A stretch of DNA of 12,783 nt from NCBI GenBank assembly GCA_016931665.1, contig JAFGEH010000070.1, forward strand, positions 1 through 12,783. The letters are read 5' to 3'. The stretch is from Candidatus Cloacimonadota bacterium. Lineage in GTDB: Bacteria > Cloacimonadota > Cloacimonadia > Cloacimonadales > TCS61. Shown one piece after another: positions 1 to 6,310 of this stretch. The position numbers were made by a program, and so were the translations under genes. The number at the start of each line of letters is the position of its first letter. The stretch's first letter is position 1. Under the pieces are notes generated by a model. The model made no database searches. It was given only the letters and a program-made list of their open reading frames with translations, and had not been told where the DNA came from.

Positions 1-66
1 AAGAATATCAGGCAGATTGAATACAAGACTTCAGTGTTCCTGAACAATGCCGGCTCCACGAATTAG
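1..66 (+). CDS. 3' end of an unidentified gene (partial)
   Basis: Frame 1 is open from the first base to a TAG stop at 64-66 and encodes 21 residues ending in SVFLNNAGSTN. The next gene's Shine-Dalgarno site begins two bases after this stop, the same tight spacing seen through the rest of the operon, which supports it being a real gene tail. Too little is visible to assign a family. From position in a pilus operon, directly before a PilX-like gene, a minor pilin or pseudopilin is a reasonable guess, but no motif shows it. Confidence 0.5.
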   Translation, partial: KNIRQIEYKTSVFLNNAGSTN

Positions 67-67
67 A

Positions 68-73
68 GGAGGA
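68..73 (+). promoter_or_regulatory. Shine-Dalgarno site that sets the start of the PilX-like gene
   Basis: GGAGGA lies 3-8 bases upstream of the ATG at 77. The alternative in-frame ATG at 47 has no such site and would overlap the upstream coding tail. Starting at 77 also gives a clean N-terminus with a short charged stretch followed by a membrane helix. Confidence 0.75.
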
Positions 74-76
74 AGC

Positions 77-2083
77 ATGATCAATATCCTCAAGAGTGAA
101 AGTGGCGCGATCATCTCTTTTGTCGCCGCAATAATTGTGGTTTTAGTATCTGTAATTTCAGGTTTATCTCTGGTGGCCATTGTCCAGACAGATCAGGTTC
201 AGACTCAGTACCAGCAGGATATGTTACAGGAAGAATTGCTGTTACGTAGTGATGCTGCCCGGACCCTGTTCAGTCTCGAGCTGAGTCGGCCAATTCTGGA
301 GAGAAGAGTTGAGATCCTGGAACCCCATCGAACCACATCATATACGATAAAAAGTATTCAGAGAACTATATCCATTGAAAATTTCATGGGTTTTACCACC
401 GAACAGGCCGTAGCGGTCACATCTACAATTAGTGCCAGAAGATCGCGCCTGTTCAGCAGCCAGAATGTTTCTCCCATTAAACGGGCTACGGAACGTTACC
501 TGCGACGTGAAAGCCTGGCTCAGTTTCAGTATTTTACGGATCAGGAAAGCTCCGAAAATGTAGATGGCGGTACTGAGGCTGGAGCGGTAAAATTCTGGGG
601 TCCCGATGTCTTGAACGGCCCCGTGCACAGCAATGATGATATCTGGATCCAGCAGGCCGGCGGAGGTAACAATGGCGGCTGGCCGACTTTCCATGACCAT
701 GTAACAACTTCCGGCATCTTCCGCAAATATCCCACTGGTATCCATCTGGTTGACAGCGGAGCACCCATGGAACAGATATTTCAGGGTCCCGAACCAGCCT
801 GGCTGGAACATGTTCCGGGTATTATTTTCGAACCCAACGCCAATGATATCCGGGCGAATGGGATTCGGCCTTTCACGGGACTTGATGCCGATATTGTACA
901 TGTTACGATTTCTTCTTCCACTTATGAATCCTGGATCGGCAGGTATGTTTACGACGGTGTCCAAGATTTCACAGTTTACAGCTGGTATCCGGCCAACGCC
1001 AGCCAGGCCAATGCTGTTGTAAATGCCGGTTACAATTGGTTTGAAGACGCTGATTCCATCTGGACAAACCACATTCCCATCTATAATCTGGAATGGGTCT
1101 CGGGACCAAGTGGCTCCGTTATTAACCGCTGCGTCTGGGTTGATGAGGGCCAGCTCTGGATTCAGGGTTCGGTTGGCGGCAAGCAGACCTGGGGTTGTGC
1201 CGATACGGTTTACATTATAGGTGATATAACGTATGAGCACACAAATATAGGCGATCCCCCGGATGATGAGGATAACCTGAACCGTCAGGACTATTTCGGC
1301 CTCGTTTCGGAAAAAAGAATTTTTGTAAAGTACAAGCACCGTGATCCGGAAACAGGCGATATTATGTCGCCCAACTGCAATGATGTCTATATGTATGGCG
1401 CCTTTGCGGCGATCGGCCTGGGAGAGGGCGAAATGGCCAGTCACTGGGATGGGATATTTACTTTTGAATATCAACATCCGCATGGCAGTACTCCCAATTT
1501 CACTGCTCTCAGTCCCTATACAGAACAGGAAACCACCTACACGTATATTGATTTTCACAAATTCATCTATCCCATCATGCCCTTTGTCCCGCCCAATATC
1601 AGTGGTTTCAATCTGCATGGCAATCAACCTCCAGACAACCTGCCCTGCGGCTATAATTATGAAGCGCCAGGCTATCTGAACAGCTATCCCAACTCCGCCA
1701 ACGGGAATCCCAACTATAATTATGCCACACCTTATGGAACTGACTGGCCCTGGTTAAATCCGATCTGGCCGGAAAACCGTCAGACCATAGTCTTCGAGCG
1801 GGGATCTCTTCATATATTCGGTGCTATTGCCCAGCGCCGCCGGGGTTTTGTGCATCGTTCGGGAATCGATCCTTACAATCATCCCGACCAGATGGAATGG
1901 GATCTGTCAGCATTTCACTATGACGGCACTCATCCCAGCACGGGATATGCCAAAGATTATTATTATGATCAGAGGTTCCTCTTCGTACAACCGCCCTGTT
2001 ATCCGGAAGTTTACCGGGGTTTTGGCAGTGAGGTTCTCACATCTTTTCAGGAGGAAAGCTGGTTTTTTGTGATTCCAGATTGA
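77..2083 (+). CDS. PilX/DUF4900-like pilus-associated protein, membrane-anchored
   Basis: The product is 668 residues from the ATG at 77, which has a strong Shine-Dalgarno site. Residues 1-10 are short and polar and end in ESG; residues 11-36 form one hydrophobic helix, the layout of PilX-type N-termini. The large exported part carries motifs I associate with PilX/DUF4900-like proteins: GPDVLNGPVHSND at 175-187, FGAIAQRRRGFV at 581-592 and a C-terminal GYAKDYYYDQRF at 623-634 followed by a PP(C)YP segment. The middle is rich in Tyr, Trp, Asn and Pro, as in extracellular beta-rich proteins. The canonical prepilin cleavage context (Gly, hydrophobic +1, Glu at +5) is not present: five residues after Gly10 is Phe15. 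It may therefore be an uncleaved accessory or an atypical minor pilin. It is the first complete gene of the visible operon, 42 bases before pilM. The family call is from recalled motifs, so moderate confidence; the membrane-anchored, exported topology is firmer. Confidence 0.65.
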   Translation: MINILKSESGAIISFVAAIIVVLVSVISGLSLVAIVQTDQVQTQYQQDMLQEELLLRSDAARTLFSLELSRPILERRVEILEPHRTTSYTIKSIQRTISIENFMGFTTEQAVAVTSTISARRSRLFSSQNVSPIKRATERYLRRESLAQFQYFTDQESSENVDGGTEAGAVKFWGPDVLNGPVHSNDDIWIQQAGGGNNGGWPTFHDHVTTSGIFRKYPTGIHLVDSGAPMEQIFQGPEPAWLEHVPGIIFEPNANDIRANGIRPFTGLDADIVHVTISSSTYESWIGRYVYDGVQDFTVYSWYPANASQANAVVNAGYNWFEDADSIWTNHIPIYNLEWVSGPSGSVINRCVWVDEGQLWIQGSVGGKQTWGCADTVYIIGDITYEHTNIGDPPDDEDNLNRQDYFGLVSEKRIFVKYKHRDPETGDIMSPNCNDVYMYGAFAAIGLGEGEMASHWDGIFTFEYQHPHGSTPNFTALSPYTEQETTYTYIDFHKFIYPIMPFVPPNISGFNLHGNQPPDNLPCGYNYEAPGYLNSYPNSANGNPNYNYATPYGTDWPWLNPIWPENRQTIVFERGSLHIFGAIAQRRRGFVHRSGIDPYNHPDQMEWDLSAFHYDGTHPSTGYAKDYYYDQRFLFVQPPCYPEVYRGFGSEVLTSFQEESWFFVIPD

Positions 2084-2125
2084 TATTCAGAAATTTACAT
2101 GATAACGGAAAAATAGTGAGGAAGT

Positions 2126-3196
2126 ATGGCAAAAGAGAAGAAAACTAAGTTCAAGGAATCAGTGGGGCTGGATATCGGATCCCACAGCATAAAACTGGTC
2201 CACTTGAAGCGATTGCATGAGGGTTACAAACTTCTGAATTACGAAATGAAATCAACCATCCCGGAAGGGCTGGATTACTCGCCTTCTGACCTTTCACCGG
2301 ACCGCTTTGCACCAGTTTTGGCTGGAATGTTCAAATCCCTGAAGATCAATCCCAGGAAATTGAAACATCTGGTGTCCAGCATTGGAGGGGATAATACCAG
2401 CATCAAACAGATCAAAACCATTTATCTGCCGGACGATGAACTGGAATCCGCCCTCTTTTTCGAGGCCAAGAAGCATTTGCCCATCAGTGGGGCTGAGATG
2501 CTGCTGGATTATCAGGTACTGGGCATTGAAGAAAAAACCAACAACATGAACATTCTGCTGGCTGCAACCACCAAGGATTTACTCTCCCAGCATTCCCAAA
2601 TTCTAACCGATGCTGAAGCAGCTCCCGGTGTGGTCGATATCGAATCACTGGCAGTTACCAATAGCTTTGCCCTGAATTCTTATCTGGAAGAAGGAATTTA
2701 TATAATTCTCAACCTGGGAGCACATAAAACCAATATGGTGATCTACGGTCCCGAAGCCAAGTTCTTTGCCCGGGATATTCCCTGGGCCGGATACCATTTC
2801 ACCAGAGAGATCATGAAAAGAAAGAAGCTTTCCTTCGAAGAAGCAGAAAAATACAAAAAAGAATATGGCTTAAAAGAAGAGAAGGTAACCAGTGACGGGA
2901 AAACCATTCTCTCGCTTGATATAGCAGAAAAAACCACAGCCGAGCAGATCGCCATGGAAGTTAAACGATCCTTGCGCTTCTATGTCAAAGAAGCGGGTAA
3001 CAGTGATTTCAGAAAGATATTGATGACAGGAGGTACTGCCAAACTGCTTGGTTTACCAGAATATCTTGAAGAGAACCTGAATCTTCCCACCGAGGTGTAT
3101 AATCCTTTCGCCAACCTGGAAATGCCCGAGAAATTCAAAGACAAACAAGACCCGCAGCTGGCCCTGGCCCTGGGCTTGGCCATGAGACCGGAATAG
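2126..3196 (+). CDS. pilM: PilM, actin-like ATPase of the type IV pilus alignment complex
   Basis: The product is 356 residues, the usual PilM length. It has the actin/FtsA fold signatures: phosphate-1 loop VGLDIGSHSIKLV at 13-25, phosphate-2 loop ILNLGAHKTNMVIY from 194, and adenosine motif ILMTGGTAKLLGLPEYL from 298. A PilM-typical stretch PDDELESALFFEAKKHLP precedes the region resembling the 1C subdomain. There is no signal peptide or membrane helix, as expected for the cytoplasmic partner. In known systems PilM binds ATP and the N-terminal tail of PilN, coupling the cytoplasmic motor to the periplasmic PilN-PilO-PilP complex. GAGGA at 2118-2122 places the start at 2126. pilN follows after 11 bases, and the pilM-N-O order supports the call. 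Confidence 0.93.
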   Translation: MAKEKKTKFKESVGLDIGSHSIKLVHLKRLHEGYKLLNYEMKSTIPEGLDYSPSDLSPDRFAPVLAGMFKSLKINPRKLKHLVSSIGGDNTSIKQIKTIYLPDDELESALFFEAKKHLPISGAEMLLDYQVLGIEEKTNNMNILLAATTKDLLSQHSQILTDAEAAPGVVDIESLAVTNSFALNSYLEEGIYIILNLGAHKTNMVIYGPEAKFFARDIPWAGYHFTREIMKRKKLSFEEAEKYKKEYGLKEEKVTSDGKTILSLDIAEKTTAEQIAMEVKRSLRFYVKEAGNSDFRKILMTGGTAKLLGLPEYLEENLNLPTEVYNPFANLEMPEKFKDKQDPQLALALGLAMRPE

Positions 3197-3207
3197 AGGA
3201 GCCAGAT

Positions 3208-3801
3208 ATGAAACAATTTTATTTCAAGATCAACCTGAACAAATATGGCGAGTTAAGAAGAAAAATCCAAAAAGACAAAATAACTTTCCGAAATACTGTG
3301 TTGGTTTTTGTTATTGGTACAATTATTTTGTACGTTTTTGTACTTTATCTCAATTCATTCCTTGATAAACGCATCAATACCAGAACCGAACTGCTGTCAC
3401 AGATCAGACAGGAAATCCAAAGCTATCAGGTAAGCGGAGATTATCTTTCTTCCAAAGACCTGCAGAGACTGGCCAAGATTAGTACCGAAAGAATCTTCTG
3501 GGCGAGAAAACTGGTTGCCCTTTCGGAACAGACCACCGACAAAATAGCTATTACCCATTTCTCCTTCAAGAATAATGTATTGAGCCTTTTTGGTATAACC
3601 AAACTGGATAAAGATGAAAAGGAATTCGATCTGATCGATGATTTTATTGCCAATCTCAAGGCTAACGAACAGATCAGTATAGATTTTCCCGATATCAAAC
3701 TGGTTCGTTCCCGGCGGGATTTCGAAAAGGAAGTCGAGATTCTGAGATTCCAGATCGATTGTATTGCCATTGAGTTCAAAGATAAGGAGGAGCTGCTATG
3801 A
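3208..3801 (+). CDS. pilN: PilN-like inner-membrane alignment protein
   Basis: The product is 197 residues. A short cytoplasmic tail is followed by one membrane helix at about 30-48, a helical stretch likely to be coiled coil (about 52-75), and a periplasmic domain with the pattern IFWARKLVALSE...KIAITHFSF that PilN proteins use at the start of their ferredoxin-like fold. PilN forms a heterodimer with PilO and docks to PilM through its N-terminal tail. Here that tail reads FKINLNKYGELRRK: the INL of the usual INLLP motif is kept at residues 8-10 but the following Leu-Pro is Asn-Lys. AGGAG at 3197-3201 begins immediately after the pilM stop. The stop overlaps the pilO start by 4 bases (ATGA), implying translational coupling. 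Sequence similarity in PilN is weak as a rule, so position in the operon carries part of the identification. Confidence 0.87.
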   Translation: MKQFYFKINLNKYGELRRKIQKDKITFRNTVLVFVIGTIILYVFVLYLNSFLDKRINTRTELLSQIRQEIQSYQVSGDYLSSKDLQRLAKISTERIFWARKLVALSEQTTDKIAITHFSFKNNVLSLFGITKLDKDEKEFDLIDDFIANLKANEQISIDFPDIKLVRSRRDFEKEVEILRFQIDCIAIEFKDKEELL

Positions 3802-4352
3802 AACAGAAATACTTGATACTTCTCTGCCTGATCGTGCTGATTACCATTCTGTTTTTCTATTTCAGCAGCAATGGCATTGATAAAAGAGTTAAAAGGATTG
3901 CCAGACTGGACAGGACAATCAAGATAGAGCAGGAAAAACTGAACAGTGCCAAAGTACTCAATGAACAATTACAGCAGGTTTCCAAGGTGATCAGGAACAG
4001 TATTTCGGAAAAAGACCTGTTCACTACGGAAGAAGCTAATGCCTTTATCAAGAGATTAGCCGACCTGGCCGATAAATACAAGATAGCAATTTATGCCATG
4101 TATCCCAAACCCATTACTACTGTCAGTCGCAGGTATGCTGAACATCTTTATACCATGGAGATCAATTGTACCTTTGTGCAAATGGGGCAACTCCTTTCAG
4201 ACCTGGAAAGTTTCGATAATATCATTCGTGTTAAAACCCTGGATGTCCGGCCTCAAACCGAAGATAAAAAGACATTCTATGATGAACAACAGGAAACTCA
4301 TTACAAAGTGACCCTGGAGCTATCTACATACAAGATAGTCAAGGAGGCGTAA
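3798..4352 (+). CDS. pilO: PilO-like inner-membrane alignment protein
   Basis: The product is 184 residues with a two- to three-residue cytoplasmic tail, one membrane helix at about 5-22, a charged helix likely to be coiled coil (about 27-65) and a C-terminal domain of about 100 residues ending in a beta strand (HYKVTLELSTYKI). This is the layout of PilO, which pairs with PilN and contacts PilP in the periplasm. The segment FVQMGQLLSDLESFDNIIRVKTLDV matches the helix-strand element typical of PilO/GspM-like ferredoxin folds. The start overlaps the pilN stop by 4 bases, and GGAGG at 3786-3790 serves as Shine-Dalgarno site. The short N-terminal tail and overall size are also compatible with GspM of type II secretion; operon order favours PilO. 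Confidence 0.87.
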   Translation: MKQKYLILLCLIVLITILFFYFSSNGIDKRVKRIARLDRTIKIEQEKLNSAKVLNEQLQQVSKVIRNSISEKDLFTTEEANAFIKRLADLADKYKIAIYAMYPKPITTVSRRYAEHLYTMEINCTFVQMGQLLSDLESFDNIIRVKTLDVRPQTEDKKTFYDEQQETHYKVTLELSTYKIVKEA

Positions 4353-4355
4353 GTG
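4341..4355 (+). promoter_or_regulatory. Shine-Dalgarno site and GTG start of the PilP/GspC-like gene
   Basis: AAGGAGG at 4341-4347 lies 5 bases before GTG at 4353-4355, directly after the pilO TAA at 4350-4352. The site sits inside the last codons of pilO. The GTG is the only start giving the N-terminal membrane helix in full, and it is the only non-ATG start I assign in the operon. Confidence 0.75.
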
Positions 4356-4898
4356 GAAGAAAAATATCTCAAGGATTTCGTGATTGCCATGGTGGTTATC
4401 ATCTTACTGGTGTTTGCCGTAAAAGACTATTATTTGCAGAAAAAAATCAAGGAGATACCGCTGGAATCAAGTTATAAGAACCTCGCTCTCAGTCAGGAAT
4501 TACTGATGCAGATTCAGGAGATTGAAGAATCTATAAATGACCGCAAGGAATTTGTGTTTACAGTAACCAAGGATCCTCTGGAGCAGAACCTGATAGTCAG
4601 AACCAAGAGAGATCTGGAAAAACTCTGGCAGGAAGAAGTGGCAGGAATGGTGCGCCTGGAAGCTACTATGATCACTGAAACCGGGCGAAAAATAGCAGCC
4701 ATATCCTACGGCGGGGAGACGAAGAGATATGAAATCGGTGATTCTTTTGAATTTGGCAAGATCATTGATATCAGGCAAGGCGAACTTGTATACCAGCATG
4801 GTAATAAAACCAGTGTGCTTGCCCTGCAGCAATTACCTCCCAAACCGGCAGAAATACGTTCAGACACCGGAACCAAAAGTCGAGAATATAATTGGTAA
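4353..4898 (+). CDS. PilP/GspC-like linker between inner-membrane complex and secretin
   Basis: The product is 181 residues from a GTG start. It has an N-terminal membrane helix at about 9-23 (DFVIAMVVIILLVFAV), a helical linker (about 30-95) and a small beta domain at about 98-162, where GETKRYEIGDSFEFGKI and ELVYQHGNKTSVLAL follow the pattern of the homology-region (HR) domain shared by GspC and PilP. HR domains bind the N0 domain of the secretin, and the secretin gene is next. Classical PilP is a lipoprotein with a lipobox; there is none here, and the membrane-anchored layout is that of GspC. The genetic position (after pilO, before the secretin) is that of pilP. The tail after 162 is short, polar and likely disordered. 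I see no PDZ domain. Function is inferred from layout and position. Confidence 0.75.
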   Translation: MEEKYLKDFVIAMVVIILLVFAVKDYYLQKKIKEIPLESSYKNLALSQELLMQIQEIEESINDRKEFVFTVTKDPLEQNLIVRTKRDLEKLWQEEVAGMVRLEATMITETGRKIAAISYGGETKRYEIGDSFEFGKIIDIRQGELVYQHGNKTSVLALQQLPPKPAEIRSDTGTKSREYNW

Positions 4899-4910
4899 AA
4901 AAATATTCGA

Positions 4911-4924
4911 AAGGAGTATTAATG
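4911..4924 (+). promoter_or_regulatory. Shine-Dalgarno site that sets the secretin start
   Basis: AAGGAG at 4911-4916 lies 5 bases upstream of ATG at 4922. An in-frame TTG at 4892 would overlap the preceding gene and add ten polar residues before the signal peptide, so 4922 is the better start. Confidence 0.8.
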
Positions 4925-6301
4925 AGATCATTGCATTTTAATTCCAAAGTTTCAGTAATCATAGTGATTCTTGTTGTAGCAGGAATCCAACAACTCCTGG
5001 CAGCTGCCGATTTACTGGAAACGAAGATCAGCATCGATGCTGAAGATGGCACTATTTCTCATATAATTGCAACTATGGCCAAACTTAGTGACTGTAATAT
5101 TGTCCTGGCTCTGGATGCCATAAGTGATGACAGACAGCAGTCAGAAGAAAAGAAATTAACCATTCACTTAAAAGATGTTCCCATCGAACAGGCACTATCG
5201 CTGGTAGTTAAATCAATTGGCCTTTCCTATCGTCTGATCGGTGAACGCACTTTTCTGGTTGGACCGAAAGATAAGATCAGTGAAGAGATCGGAGAAAGAT
5301 CTTATGTTATTTATCTCAATTATGTGGATGCTGACAGAATAATTGATGCCCTGAACATCATGCCGGGGAAGGTGGTCCCGATCCAGGGACAGAACGCCCT
5401 GATGATCATGGCTAATCCTGAGTCCTATGCTGAGATAAGCAAAAAGATACAGGAAATCGATAAGCCGCAGAAACAGATCGAAATCAGAGCCAGACTGATC
5501 GAAATAGCAGTGAACGAAGCCGAGAAGTATGGTGTAGACTGGTCACGACTGAATAAACTGACCACAATCCTGGCTGAAGATCCGGTAACCGCCAACGGTA
5601 TGGGTTTACCTTACAACTATAATACTGCCGATCTTAATTCTCCCCATGGCTCACTTACTGACTTCGGGGTCTTACCGGAAGATCAATATTTTCAGAAACT
5701 GGACAGCTGGAGTGACATCGGGCATTTCAGCCGTCAGTTAACGGCTTTCGATGTTACTATCGACTGGCTGCTGGAAAACAACGCTGCCCAGCTGCTTACC
5801 GATACCCGGATAACTGCCCTGAACGGGGAAGAAGCTGAGATCCATATCGGTGAAGTAGTACCATTCGTTGTTTATGATGAAGATAATGATGTTCAGGTGG
5901 AAAGAGAGAATGTCGGTATTATTCTGAAGATCAAGCCGAATGTCAACAGCGAGGGCGAAATTACCACCAGGATCGAGCCAGAGGTCAGTTCGGTAATAGA
6001 ACTGGTCAAGGGTACAGTACCACGTACCAAAGTACGCCGGATAGTATCAACCGTTACCGTTCCCAATGGCAAGAAAATCATCGTCGGCGGTTTATTGAAT
6101 TCCATAATCTCCACGAAAGTTAACAAAGTTCCCTTACTGGGAGATATTCCCTTTATCGGTCAACTCTTCCGTCATAAACATGAAGTAGTTGAGAATACTG
6201 ATCTGATTATTGAAATTACTCCCCGGCTCGTTGGTTATGATGAAGCACCAGACTTTGAACTGGACGAACGACTGGAAAGAGAATTGATTAAGCGAAATTA
6301 G
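4922..6301 (+). CDS. pilQ: Secretin (PilQ/GspD family), compact form
   Basis: The product is 459 residues and forms the outer-membrane ring through which the pilus or substrate passes. Residues 1-28 or so are a signal peptide (hydrophobic 10-22, then QQLLAAA). An N0/STN domain spans about 35-118 (KLTIHLKDVPIEQALSLV), one N1 domain about 127-190 (SYVIYLNYVDADRIIDAL ... IQEIDKPQKQIEIRARLIEI), then the secretin barrel region to about 445. The C-terminal signature is clear: VPNGKKIIVGGLL at 380-392 and VPLLGDIPFIGQLFR at 403-417, followed by a strand ending in ITPRLV. Typical PilQ carries AMIN domains before N0 and typical GspD has N2 and N3 domains; both are absent, making this protein about 200 residues shorter than usual. 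The order N0-N1-secretin is the PilQ arrangement. It ends at a TAG whose last base lies in the Shine-Dalgarno site of the lipoprotein gene. Confidence 0.94.
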   Translation: MRSLHFNSKVSVIIVILVVAGIQQLLAAADLLETKISIDAEDGTISHIIATMAKLSDCNIVLALDAISDDRQQSEEKKLTIHLKDVPIEQALSLVVKSIGLSYRLIGERTFLVGPKDKISEEIGERSYVIYLNYVDADRIIDALNIMPGKVVPIQGQNALMIMANPESYAEISKKIQEIDKPQKQIEIRARLIEIAVNEAEKYGVDWSRLNKLTTILAEDPVTANGMGLPYNYNTADLNSPHGSLTDFGVLPEDQYFQKLDSWSDIGHFSRQLTAFDVTIDWLLENNAAQLLTDTRITALNGEEAEIHIGEVVPFVVYDEDNDVQVERENVGIILKIKPNVNSEGEITTRIEPEVSSVIELVKGTVPRTKVRRIVSTVTVPNGKKIIVGGLLNSIISTKVNKVPLLGDIPFIGQLFRHKHEVVENTDLIIEITPRLVGYDEAPDFELDERLERELIKRN

Positions 6302-6310
6302 GAGGAAGCA

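Noticed and set aside
47..76. Upstream in-frame ATG extending the PilX-like protein by ten residues
   Set aside because: It overlaps the preceding coding tail and has no ribosome binding site; the ATG at 77 has GGAGGA at proper spacing.
338..1627. 429-codon open frame on the minus strand, antisense to the PilX-like gene
   Set aside because: It is long, but the plus-strand frame has family motifs, a Shine-Dalgarno site and operon spacing. The antisense product shows no recognisable domain, and no Shine-Dalgarno site was identified for it; the openness is explained by codon choice on the other strand.
4892..4921. TTG start extending the secretin by ten residues
   Set aside because: It lies inside the preceding gene, lacks a good Shine-Dalgarno site, and would put polar residues before the signal peptide.
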